64,000 bases of DNA from Luteibaculum sp964627445 (lineage in GTDB: Bacteria > Bacteroidota > Bacteroidia > Flavobacteriales_D > Luteibaculaceae). This document shows, piece after piece, positions 27,301 through 35,433 of the stretch; the first letter of the stretch is position 1, and every line of letters begins with the position of its first letter. The notes under the pieces are model-generated. The model had not been told where the DNA came from and made no database searches. It saw nothing but the letters and a program-made list of their open reading frames with translations. The position numbers and the translations under genes are program-made. The stretch spans positions 248,001 through 312,000 of the forward strand of contig CAZVJF010000003.1 in assembly GCA_964627445.1 (NCBI GenBank). Reading direction: 5' to 3'.

Positions 27301-28750
27301 TACGGTTTACCAGGAGCAAGTGATGCTGCTATCGCAGCACCTAGCAGGCTTTACCAAAGGTGAGGCCGATACCCTGCGTAAAGCAATGGGTAAAAAGAAA
27401 AAGGATGTACTGGACAAAATGAAGCCCAAGTTCCTGGAGGGCTGCGAAAAAAACGGGCACTCGCGCGAGGTATGCGAAAAAGTTTGGAAAGACTGGGAAG
27501 CTTTTGCTAGCTATGCCTTCAACAAGTCGCACTCTACCTGCTACGCTTACATTGCCTTCCACACGGCTTACCTCAAAGCCCACTACCCGGCCGAGTTTAT
27601 GGCCTCGGTGCTGTCCAACAACATGAACGACATCAAATCGGTTACCTTCTTTATGGAGGAATGCCGTAGGATGAAAACCCCCGTTCTTGGTCCTAGCGTT
27701 AACGAATCCAAGTACCGCTTCTCGGTAAACGACAAAGGCGAAATTCGCTTTGGCATGGGCGCTATTAAAGGGGTGGGCGGAAATGCCGTAGCAGCTATTG
27801 TTGCGGAGCGCGAAGAAAATGGAACTTTCAAAGATTTGTTCGACTTCTTCCAACGTATTGATTACAAGCTCATCAATAAAAAAACCTTAGAAGGCTTGGT
27901 GCTAGGAGGCGCATTGGATGAGTTTGAAGGAGCACACCGTGCCTTGTTTTTCCATGAAGATAGCAACGGACAAAGCTTTTTAGAAAAATGCGTGCGCTTT
28001 GGCCAGGCCGTACAAGAATCTAAGGACGCACCACCCGATTTGTTTGGTAATGCCCAGGAAGTAAGCATACAAAACCCCGAATTGCCCACCTGCACACCTT
28101 GGAACGAGCTATACCGCCTAAACCGCGAAAAAGAAGTAGTGGGAATTTACATCTCTGGCCACCCACTAGACTTGTACAAACACGAAATTGCCTTCTTTAA
28201 AAACACCGACATAGCCGACTTGCAAAACCTCGAGAACCTGCAAAGGCAGGAAGTGCGCTTGGTGGGAATGATAACCGCTACACGCGAGTTCATGGATAAA
28301 AAAGGAAACCCCTTTGGCAAGTTTACGCTAGAAGACTACAGTGGTGCCCACGAGTTTATGCTCTTTAGAGACGACTACAAAAAGCTACGCATGCACCTCA
28401 TCCCCAACACCTTTGTCTATGCCAAGTGTAGCATCGTTACTTTACGGTGGAAAAACGACCAGAAAGAGCTGAAATTCAACAAAATAGATGCTTTAGAAAG
28501 TGTTTTAAAGGACGAGAGCAAAACGTTGGAAATTACCGCTAGAGCCCACGAAATAACCACCGACTTCATCAATGAAATAGAAACGGCCATTAACGGGGAA
28601 GCTGGCAGCTTAACCTTGAAATTTAAGATTGTAGATCCCGAACAGAAAATTGATGTAAGCCTAACCAGTCGCAAGTTGAAAGTGGCTCCCAGCGGTGAAA
28701 TCTTGGATCGCCTTGGCCAAATTGACGGTATCAAAATGCGACTGAATTAA
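24359..28750 (+). CDS. dnaE: DNA polymerase III alpha subunit fused to N-terminal proofreading exonuclease
   Basis: Replicative polymerase of 1463 residues, about 300 longer than E. coli DnaE because of an N-terminal DEDDh 3'-5' exonuclease (residues ~8-195: D13 and E15 in YDTETTG, D112 in HNIEFD, H177 and D182 in HNAAAD). A PHP domain follows at ~265 (H269, H271, D304-H305). The polymerase catalytic aspartates are in PDIDIDFD (D695, D697) and KMDFLGLKTLT (D864). An OB fold lies near 1297-1370. The fusion puts proofreading and synthesis in one chain, as in other Bacteroidota. ATG 24359 or ATG 24380 (MFLIYDTET) are both possible starts. Convincingly intact. Confidence 0.96.
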   Translation: MHPSASTMFLIYDTETTGRALNFNESYKNTDNWPRMVQLAWQLHDANGELIEVKNFIVKPDGFTIPFNAEQIHGISTERAERQGMPLEFVLDEFNKAVGKADYSVGHNIEFDINVVMAEFVRTQKDTQLIDLKVADTMNGPTIDFCKLPGGRGGKFKFPKLEELHQILFGEGFDAAHNAAADVEATARCFLETVRREILDTKYLDLPTEFFTNFKAKNPKPIEAIGLNIEPYLPDDVEFDDVKKEEGNKISGAEIKENKALLNEVQYAHLHNHSQYSVLQSTTKIKQMVDKAVAEGMPAVALSDHGNMMAGFHFVEAVNSVNKGIEAQIAEAKEKGETPKVKPLKAILGAELNVCKNHADKSQKDNGHPTVLLAKNKQGFHNLAKLSSIANVDGFYYLPRIDKELLKQYKEDIICLSGGLNSEIPYLILNVGEKQAEAAFLFYKELFGDDFYAELLRHGQIEENKVNEVLLRFCEKHNVKYIAANNTYYLDKKDADAHEILLCVKDGERISTPIGQGRGFRYNLPNKEYYFKTQEEMKKTFVDLPEAISNIQEIVDKIEGYTLARDVLLPKFNIPEEFIDPEDAKDGGNRGENAYLRHITYEGAKARYGEITPEISERLDFELETIANTGYPGYFLIVQDFTSQARKMGVSVGPGRGSAAGSAVAYCIGITNVDPIKYDLLFERFLNPDRVSMPDIDIDFDDEGRSRIIDWVVDKYGSNQVAQIITYGSMAAKSAIRDTARVLELPLPDADRVAKLIPDFQKLGFLLDADESALKAKLKTSDDVEMVMELRKLAKGDDLIGKTLRQAKILEGSMRNTGVHACGVIITPDDITKFVPVATAKDSDLRVTQFDNAVVEDAGLLKMDFLGLKTLTIINHAVDNIKERHNIEIVPDDIPLDDAKTYELFQRGETVAIFQYESPGMQKHLKALKPDQFADLIAMNALYRPGPLAYIPNFIARKHGKEEISYDLDAMEGHLKETYGITVYQEQVMLLSQHLAGFTKGEADTLRKAMGKKKKDVLDKMKPKFLEGCEKNGHSREVCEKVWKDWEAFASYAFNKSHSTCYAYIAFHTAYLKAHYPAEFMASVLSNNMNDIKSVTFFMEECRRMKTPVLGPSVNESKYRFSVNDKGEIRFGMGAIKGVGGNAVAAIVAEREENGTFKDLFDFFQRIDYKLINKKTLEGLVLGGALDEFEGAHRALFFHEDSNGQSFLEKCVRFGQAVQESKDAPPDLFGNAQEVSIQNPELPTCTPWNELYRLNREKEVVGIYISGHPLDLYKHEIAFFKNTDIADLQNLENLQRQEVRLVGMITATREFMDKKGNPFGKFTLEDYSGAHEFMLFRDDYKKLRMHLIPNTFVYAKCSIVTLRWKNDQKELKFNKIDALESVLKDESKTLEITARAHEITTDFINEIETAINGEAGSLTLKFKIVDPEQKIDVSLTSRKLKVAPSGEILDRLGQIDGIKMRLN

Positions 28751-28995
28751 CAGATTACCATGTTTGGAGCTTAGTTTTAGAAATTCGGCTGCTTGGTTGG
28801 TCGCAGGATTGTAAATCCTGCGTAGCATTAAGCAATCAATAGTGGTTGGTATTCGAAAGCGAAGTGTTTCGAAGGGTGTATAATTCTTCTCTTAACAATG
28901 CAGTTCTAATCCGTGCAGCACGTGGCACAAAATATCTGCAAACGGTGACTTTACTCACTGTGAGAGTTACTGGGACTTTGTAGCTTAGGTTTCCC
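28751..28995. other. Structured intergenic region with two palindromes
   Basis: These 245 bases between dnaE and the HMA gene have no convincing gene. They hold a perfect 9-bp palindrome with 3-base loop (CGCAGGATT-gta-AATCCTGCG, 28802-28822) and a 7-bp one with 8-base loop (TTCGAAA...TTTCGAA, 28852-28873). Neither is followed by a T run, so they do not read as terminators. The first resembles REP-type palindromes common between genes in Bacteroidota; no RAYT transposase is visible. Confidence 0.5.
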
Positions 28996-29685
28996 ATGAA
29001 AATGCATTATACCATTACCGGAATCCATTGCGATGCCTGTGTCACTTCCATAAAGGAGGCACTGCTTTCTTCCAACCAGATAAACGATGTGGTTTTAGAT
29101 AAAACCGGCAAACTGGAGTTACAAACTACAGAAGAATTGGAACTCACACAGCTACAAAACCGCATACCCAGCGGATATATCATACATGAGGGTAAACCAA
29201 ACCTCACCCAACAGCACGACCACCACCATCACCAAGAACCCGATTTTCACTGGAAGGATACAACCGTTTGGAAACGATCGGCTTTCAATACTCTCAATTG
29301 CCTTATTGGGTGCTCTATAGGCGATTTTGGAATGATTATTTTCCTGCAAGCCTACTATCCCGAAACCGCTTTGTATACGCAAATGATATTGGCCGTTATC
29401 GCAGGGTTATGCACCAGCATTATACTAGAAACTATCATTATCCGAGTGCGCGAAAACATGCTTTGGATGAAAGCGTTAAAAGTCGCTTTTGGCATGTCTT
29501 TCATCTCTATGGTTGCCATGGAAATAACCATGAATCTTACAGATTTTATGATTACTGGTGGACGCGCAGCCTTTAGCGATCCTATGTACTGGTTTGCTTT
29601 TATCCCTGCCGCTGTTGCAGGTTTTCTGGTACCATGGCCGTATAATTATTACAAACTCAAAAAGTACCGCATGGCATGTCATTAA
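28996..29685 (+). CDS. HMA metal-binding / His-rich / DUF4396 membrane protein
   Basis: A 229-residue protein. Residues 1-65 form a heavy-metal-associated domain with the CxxC ligand pair C12-D-A-C15 (GIHCDACVTSIKEAL). Residues 70-86 are a His-rich linker (HDHHHH at 74-79). The remainder is a DUF4396 domain with about four membrane helices (CSIGDFGMIIFL, AGLCTSIILETIII, AFGMSFISMVAMEIT, FAFIPAAVAGFLVPW). It is not a P-type ATPase: it has no DKTGT or ATP-binding domain. A role in copper or other soft-metal handling is plausible but unproven. Converges with the adhesin gene 57 bp away. Confidence 0.8.
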   Translation: MKMHYTITGIHCDACVTSIKEALLSSNQINDVVLDKTGKLELQTTEELELTQLQNRIPSGYIIHEGKPNLTQQHDHHHHQEPDFHWKDTTVWKRSAFNTLNCLIGCSIGDFGMIIFLQAYYPETALYTQMILAVIAGLCTSIILETIIIRVRENMLWMKALKVAFGMSFISMVAMEITMNLTDFMITGGRAAFSDPMYWFAFIPAAVAGFLVPWPYNYYKLKKYRMACH

Positions 29686-29741
29686 TTCAGTAAAAGCTAT
29701 GGCTCCGGCCGATGAATACTGGTTTTGTGTTATTGGGTATG

Positions 29742-32700
29742 TTAACGAATCAGGTGTAGAATTCCCTCTCTTTTGCTTATCTCACCATTAAGAAACCTGA
29801 CAGCTACTTCATAAACATACGAGTCATCGGGTTGACTCTGACCTTGGTAAAAACCGTTCCAGCCCTCTTGTACGTCTTTCCCTTCAAATAATAAGTCGCC
29901 CATACGGTTGTATATTTTAAAGTAGAGTAACTCCTCAATACCCAGACCAGAAGGAGTATAGACATCATTCACCCCATCAGAGTTTGGGGTAAATGCATTG
30001 GGCATGCTTAAGGTATACAGCTCATCCACTGCTATGGTGAATGGTAGCAGTTTTTGATAACAGCCGGCCCTATCGGTAATGATCACGGTGTACTCTTGCG
30101 TTTTTAATGGCATCCCGGTATTCTGTAAACATGTGTCACATTCCAACCCTTCACTGTTTATCCAAACAGCGTGGTAGTCCTCATAAATGGATCCGGTTAT
30201 TGAATCCAGCAGCTCCAAAGAAACCTCGGCTTTTTCCCCTACACGAATAGAATCGGTTAGGGCAAGCGTATCTACTACAAAGGCTGGACTTACATTAAAA
30301 CGGTATTCTTCAACCGATGAACACCCTTGCTCGTTGGTACCTCGCAAGGTTATATCTTGAGAGCCAAATGCTTGAAACATGGTGCTGGCGCTTGTAGCAT
30401 TTGAAAATACATTAACGGGTCCCCATTCGTACTTTTCAGCGCCAGTGGCCGTAAGCGCTAAGGTATCGTAATTACAGAGTACGGTTGGGATGGTATCGAT
30501 AGCTAGGTCTGGGTTCGGAAAAACCCAAAATTCCAGTGTATCATAATCTATGCATCCTTCCGGTGTATCATAAACGCTCAAAATTATCTCCTGCTTTCCA
30601 GCTTCTGTAATTGAAAAGTCAGCATTAAAACCCATATCTACCCCATTGAGCTGCCACTCTTGAAAGGTGTTAGCACTCTGTGAGCGAATCTTTGGCAAAT
30701 TGGGAAGACCACACAACGTATCTACATCCAACTCCTCAATAGCAGCTGTTACATTATCAACATTTACGGTTTGCTGCAGCTGAATTTCGCACTGGTCAAG
30801 GCTGGTTATTCCTGTCACTATTCTAGGGGCCTCAAATCCGCGTTGGTAAGCATAACAAAAAGAAGTATCGGAATTTTTAGGCGCAGGCAAGCGGAAAAAG
30901 CTACCGTCTCCAAAGGAGAAAGCCACCGAATCTGCTCCTTGAACACCCGACAAAGCCACACAGAAGGAATCATTAGGGCATACCGCATTTTTACTTAAAT
31001 CCATACTAGATACAGATGGGCCTGTAAGGGAAATGTAGGCCTCCTTGCGAACGAAATTACTACAACCGCCATCTGTTCTTACAAATAAGGAGACATCATA
31101 GGTACCCGGAGTGGGATAAAAAACGGTAGCTTGTTCTGAATAAGCCCGGGGCACATCGGTTGTTCCAAATCGCCACTCGTATGAATACGGGTAATCTGCA
31201 GATTTAATTTCAGGATTAAAGGTTGTAATAAGCGGTGGACAGTTGGAAACCGTATCACTGGCTTTAAAATCAAAAACCGGGTTGGGCTCTATGATAATAT
31301 CCTCCACCTTTAAGGTGTCTTGGCAATTTTCCGTTTCCCCTATCAGAACCAAATCTAAGGTATCGGAACTAACAGGAAAATCTTCTCGAAACTGGTATAG
31401 CTCAGTTACGACAGTATCACTGTTTAGCCAGGTCAAATCGAGCACCTCCATAAAAGGTGTACGATTGTTGACCACAACCGACTCACCGGCACACAAACGG
31501 TTATCTGGAACCTCAACTTCGAGATTTATGAAACGCGATGTAATGGGGATACCCACCGTTCGGTTCGCGTTGCAGCCCCGGGTATCTTTTGCCAATAGCC
31601 GCAAAAAATAAGACCCTGGCTCCGTAAATAAAATTTCTCCAGGCTCCTTGCCCACGTAACTAGCAAAAGTGTCCGGTGCTTGCGTATTCGATGCACTCAG
31701 CAAAAGCCATTCCCAGCTAACTACAGAATCGCTTCCTAAATAGGTAGCCTCTGGAGTAATAGAGAAAGGAGGACAGTCTACCGTATTTCCATCAATAACA
31801 TCCACCGCTACATCGGTTTCCACGGCAAAAATTGATTTTGTAACGCCCTCGGGACAAATTTCATTTTTAAGAATAATAACGTTGTTGCCCGGTGCACTCG
31901 GTGTAAAAACAGCGTCTGCATCCTGTTCATAGGGGTCAAATCCAGCGCCCGGCAAGGTCCAGGAATACTTTGGCCCCGCGTCCAATGCTTTACAAACAAT
32001 GGTTGTTAGCGCGTTTTCGGCACTAAAGCACACCGTATCTGGAGCTACTATTTTAGGCTTCACTATGGGTTGGTATGCTATGGTGTCTCTAACCACACAA
32101 GAATCGCAAGTTGGGTACGCTTTGTTGAATAAGCTTAGCACCAATTTACCGGAATGAGATTGCGGTATATTTAGCTCCTGATAGTAGGTTCTAAACTCTT
32201 TTAAGGAGTGCCCTCCATGTAGAACCTCTTTTTCAAAAGAATCAAAACCAGCGGTATCGTACTCCATGGCTAACCATGTGGTGTCCACCGGGTTGTTATT
32301 AGAATCCAACCCAATAAAATCCACTTTTAACGAGGTCCATTCGGCAGCTTCAATGATCACAGGATAGCCATCTGCCCTACAGATGTTCGATGTTGTAGCA
32401 AAACGTTTTAAAGAAGGCCCCCAAGGTTGAAGGAGGGCTTTTTTAGTAATCGTGTCTGGACATCCCAGATAGCTGGCGATAAGCTGCACATCATAACGAA
32501 GACCTTCCGCCGTGAGTTCGTTAAGTGTGTCCACAGACTCGGCCACCCTGTAATCGACAAGGTTTTTTGATCTTCTTGTATCCCGGATTTCATCTTCTAG
32601 AATAAAATTCCACGTCCAGTTATCTATCAGCGTACTATTGGCACCGGCTCCTGTATCTACAAAGCTGCTATCGAAAAATTGCATCGGTACTACTCCACAA

Positions 32701-34409
32701 GTATCTCGCACTTCTGCAGTAAAATCAGCGTTAGGGCGAACTCCTATTGAGAAAGTATCAGTTACTGCAACCGTACAACCGCCTTCATAGTTTACGATGT
32801 AAGTACCTATGTAGCGCCCAACTTCAGATAAGGTAAAAGCTTCCGCAAACTGAAATCCCGTTTTAAAGAGCGTATCCTCTAAATTTGCTACTGCTGTAAT
32901 AAAGAATATCTCGTCTTGTACGGGTTGGAAAAAAGAACCTCGGTTAAAAACGACTATTCCCGTATCATTCACACAAGATCCATTTGGAAACTCTAAAGAA
33001 AAACTTACATCTACAGTTGGAGCAGTAAGGTCGAACTGTGAAACAACTTCGCAATCGTCCTTTGAAGCATAAATTTTGATGGTATAATCACCAGGACTCG
33101 AAATGGTGGCCTCAAAAGGTACGACTTCAATACCCTGATACACCGTATCCTCATTAAACACATAGGTAAGCGAAGTACCCGGAGGAATTGAACCTGCGTT
33201 TTGTATAGGTACCCTTAGGTTTTGCGGAAACACACACGGCTGCACAAACTGTTGTGGGTCCTCTAGTAGAACACGCACCCCATTTATTTCAATGGAATCG
33301 CAAGCCGTGCTGGTACAAAGTGGCTCAAAGGTTCTGGCAGTGACGCAAACCTCATTTTTTCCCTGCAGCCAATTGAAGGTCGTATCCACCTCTACCGTGG
33401 GTCCAGGACTCAACCTTTCCCCGTTAATGTGCCATAAATAGGCATCTGCCGCTTCCCCATCATAACGCAATCGCACGGTTTCTTGGATGCAACTGCGATC
33501 TGGAATATCCAAATCTGCGACCAGCGGGTCTACCCGAAAAAAATCAGTTACCGCAATGTTATTAAAGCACCCCAACTCATTGGATACTGTTAGCTCAACA
33601 TCGTAATTGCCATTTTCCGTCAACAGCACATCAGGCTGTACCTCGGTAGAAAAAAGGGTACCGTTTATGCGCCACTCATAATTGAAAAAAGTATCTCTAG
33701 TGGTGGGAAGCAGTGCCGATTTCAACGTATCTCCGCAACTAAATTGGTTAAAGGCTGTAAAGCTTCCCATCGGTTGGGCTTTCGCTTGTATAGCACCCAC
33801 TTGGGTTCGCACCGCGGTACAGCCGTTGGTGTCTGTTATCTCAAGCGCAACACCGTACGTTCCAGGTTGCTGTACAGTAAATTCCGGATCTATAGCTTTG
33901 CTCGTTCCAACCCCAGAAACGACCCATGAATAGGTATACAATATTGTATCTCTGGGAGCTTCTAACCGAAGCTGCGTATTTAAGGGTACGCATCCTAAGG
34001 TATTTTGCACCTCAAAGTTTGCCTGGGGTTTAGGGGTAGCAAAAATAGCTTCCTTAATCTCTTTAAATAAGACCTCTTGAGTAGAGTCTTTCGGTGTAAC
34101 TCGTATGGATATGTCATATACCCCTGGATCTGACAGAAATACCGTTGGCTGAGACTGCGTGTATGTCTCACTACCTGGGTTTACCTCCCATAAAAAGGTA
34201 TAGTCATCTAAGTTATCTATTGGCGTACCAGACGCTATCAGTGTAACTGAAAGTTGTAATTGCTGCGGCAGGCAGAGCACCACCGTGTTGTCTTCTAATA
34301 TTTCCTCATTGGCCTGCACTTGCACCTGCATTTGTGCTACCAGCGTATTGAACTCTGTACTCGTAAGAGCAAAAAGCAACACCAGAAGGAATTCAAACAC
34401 GCGCTTCAT
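29742..34409 (-). CDS. Giant PKD-type adhesin with CHU_C domain (paralog A)
   Basis: A 1555-residue T9SS type B cargo. ATG 34409 opens a clear signal peptide ending near TLVAQ; TTG 34415 is rejected. It consists mostly of PKD/Ig-like modules (GVYDISIRV, GTYGVALEITD, GTYDVSLFVRT). A Cys-rich central region of ~200 residues does not read as PKD and contains AYPTCDSC at 764-771. The C-terminus is CHU_C (MPNAFTPNSDGVNDVY, YNRMGDL, GWNGFYQGQ). The whole chain aligns in order with the 35434-41175 protein. The GSCFA gene lies between them on the same strand. A -7-like element (34479) suggests it may also have its own promoter. Confidence 0.88.
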   Translation of the reverse strand: MKRVFEFLLVLLFALTSTEFNTLVAQMQVQVQANEEILEDNTVVLCLPQQLQLSVTLIASGTPIDNLDDYTFLWEVNPGSETYTQSQPTVFLSDPGVYDISIRVTPKDSTQEVLFKEIKEAIFATPKPQANFEVQNTLGCVPLNTQLRLEAPRDTILYTYSWVVSGVGTSKAIDPEFTVQQPGTYGVALEITDTNGCTAVRTQVGAIQAKAQPMGSFTAFNQFSCGDTLKSALLPTTRDTFFNYEWRINGTLFSTEVQPDVLLTENGNYDVELTVSNELGCFNNIAVTDFFRVDPLVADLDIPDRSCIQETVRLRYDGEAADAYLWHINGERLSPGPTVEVDTTFNWLQGKNEVCVTARTFEPLCTSTACDSIEINGVRVLLEDPQQFVQPCVFPQNLRVPIQNAGSIPPGTSLTYVFNEDTVYQGIEVVPFEATISSPGDYTIKIYASKDDCEVVSQFDLTAPTVDVSFSLEFPNGSCVNDTGIVVFNRGSFFQPVQDEIFFITAVANLEDTLFKTGFQFAEAFTLSEVGRYIGTYIVNYEGGCTVAVTDTFSIGVRPNADFTAEVRDTCGVVPMQFFDSSFVDTGAGANSTLIDNWTWNFILEDEIRDTRRSKNLVDYRVAESVDTLNELTAEGLRYDVQLIASYLGCPDTITKKALLQPWGPSLKRFATTSNICRADGYPVIIEAAEWTSLKVDFIGLDSNNNPVDTTWLAMEYDTAGFDSFEKEVLHGGHSLKEFRTYYQELNIPQSHSGKLVLSLFNKAYPTCDSCVVRDTIAYQPIVKPKIVAPDTVCFSAENALTTIVCKALDAGPKYSWTLPGAGFDPYEQDADAVFTPSAPGNNVIILKNEICPEGVTKSIFAVETDVAVDVIDGNTVDCPPFSITPEATYLGSDSVVSWEWLLLSASNTQAPDTFASYVGKEPGEILFTEPGSYFLRLLAKDTRGCNANRTVGIPITSRFINLEVEVPDNRLCAGESVVVNNRTPFMEVLDLTWLNSDTVVTELYQFREDFPVSSDTLDLVLIGETENCQDTLKVEDIIIEPNPVFDFKASDTVSNCPPLITTFNPEIKSADYPYSYEWRFGTTDVPRAYSEQATVFYPTPGTYDVSLFVRTDGGCSNFVRKEAYISLTGPSVSSMDLSKNAVCPNDSFCVALSGVQGADSVAFSFGDGSFFRLPAPKNSDTSFCYAYQRGFEAPRIVTGITSLDQCEIQLQQTVNVDNVTAAIEELDVDTLCGLPNLPKIRSQSANTFQEWQLNGVDMGFNADFSITEAGKQEIILSVYDTPEGCIDYDTLEFWVFPNPDLAIDTIPTVLCNYDTLALTATGAEKYEWGPVNVFSNATSASTMFQAFGSQDITLRGTNEQGCSSVEEYRFNVSPAFVVDTLALTDSIRVGEKAEVSLELLDSITGSIYEDYHAVWINSEGLECDTCLQNTGMPLKTQEYTVIITDRAGCYQKLLPFTIAVDELYTLSMPNAFTPNSDGVNDVYTPSGLGIEELLYFKIYNRMGDLLFEGKDVQEGWNGFYQGQSQPDDSYVYEVAVRFLNGEISKREGILHLIR

Positions 34410-34478
34410 TAACAAACCTGAGAGCTATTAGTGGTAAATGGTAAACTTACGAAGTGCTGTATAATAGGATTTAGTGAG

Positions 34479-34486
34479 CAAACGTA
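34479..34486 (-). promoter_or_regulatory. Candidate -7 element (TACGTTTG) for giant adhesin A
   Basis: The minus strand shows TACGTTTG, a full TAnnTTTG match, 70 bases upstream of ATG 34409 and just after the GSCFA stop. A TTTG occurs too close upstream to be a normal -33 box. Confidence 0.35.
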
Positions 34487-34488
34487 TT

Positions 34489-35421
34489 TTACACTTCAAA
34501 TGGTACTCCAATCCTTGAGTTTATTCGCTCCACCTGAGCCAAAACCTGTTTGCGGTCTAGTTTTGATTTCTGAAGGTTTCGCTGCAGGATGGCAACTTCT
34601 GGTAGCAACGCTACTGTTTCGTCACTAAACACCGTGTCTACCACCTGCTCCCAAACATAGTCTTCTGCCAGGCTGTTGGGATGCGCCAAATCGTTCTCGT
34701 AGAAGCGATAGTCACGCAAATCTTCTTCCACCCATTCCAGCACGGGTAAATACGCAATCTGATTTGGAAAGGCATGCGCCAAGCGGCTGGTAAAAACCCG
34801 CAGCAAGGATTTGGAGAGTTTGTTTTCTACCACACCATCGCGCAGGTGTTTTACGGGACTCACCGTAAAAATCACTTTTAAATTCGGGTTTTGGCTCCAA
34901 ATGGCTTCTAGCACATCACTGGCAAAAGTAACTTCGGTATCCAAGTCTAGCAGTACCTTGTTGAACCGTTGTTGCGGTTGTTTGTGGCAGTTGGCTACAA
35001 TGCGATGAAGCTCCACATCCTCATAGGCCCACATGCTTCCTAAGGTGATAAACAAGTAATTTCCATTCTTTAGGAAATCTTGGCCGCGTTGATGCTCTTC
35101 GTTGAGCTTTTGTACCAACTCGTTTTGGTTGCTTGCTTTAATGGCGGAATGCGAAGCGAAATGCACCCAGTGGCCGTCTTTTTCTACAACAGCTTGTTCT
35201 TCTTGAAACCAAGCGGTGACCTCGTTGGAAAGTAGGCTAAAGATGGAGCGCGGGTTAAACAATGTACCGAAAAAAGCCGGCTGCACCTTAAAGCGATGCC
35301 AGGCCATGCGCGCATTAACCCGCTCGGCAAAGCACGATCCAATAAATCCTACTTCATCTTGATAATTCAACCTGGCGAAAGGCCATTGATAGGAAAAGGT
35401 ACTGCGTAGCTTTAGTGGCAT
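34489..35421 (-). CDS. GSCFA-domain protein
   Basis: A 310-residue cytoplasmic protein (no signal peptide) of the GSCFA family (PF08885), named for the motif GSCFAERV seen at ~28-35. The family is distantly SGNH-hydrolase-like: the Ser of GSCFA and the late YENDLAHPN segment (Asp/His) are candidate catalytic residues. LFITLGSMWAYED and IFTVSPVKHLRDG are other family blocks. The reaction is unknown. It starts 12 bp after the stop of giant adhesin B and ends 79 bp before giant adhesin A, so it is probably co-transcribed with them. Confidence 0.88.
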   Translation of the reverse strand: MPLKLRSTFSYQWPFARLNYQDEVGFIGSCFAERVNARMAWHRFKVQPAFFGTLFNPRSIFSLLSNEVTAWFQEEQAVVEKDGHWVHFASHSAIKASNQNELVQKLNEEHQRGQDFLKNGNYLFITLGSMWAYEDVELHRIVANCHKQPQQRFNKVLLDLDTEVTFASDVLEAIWSQNPNLKVIFTVSPVKHLRDGVVENKLSKSLLRVFTSRLAHAFPNQIAYLPVLEWVEEDLRDYRFYENDLAHPNSLAEDYVWEQVVDTVFSDETVALLPEVAILQRNLQKSKLDRKQVLAQVERINSRIGVPFEV

Positions 35422-35433
35422 TGCGGGCTCTTG

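Noticed and set aside
28915..28930. Possible parS-like site around CACGTG
   Set aside because: Against TGTTNCACGTGNAACA it has at least three mismatches outside the core, and it lies ~20 kb from parAB; too weak to call.
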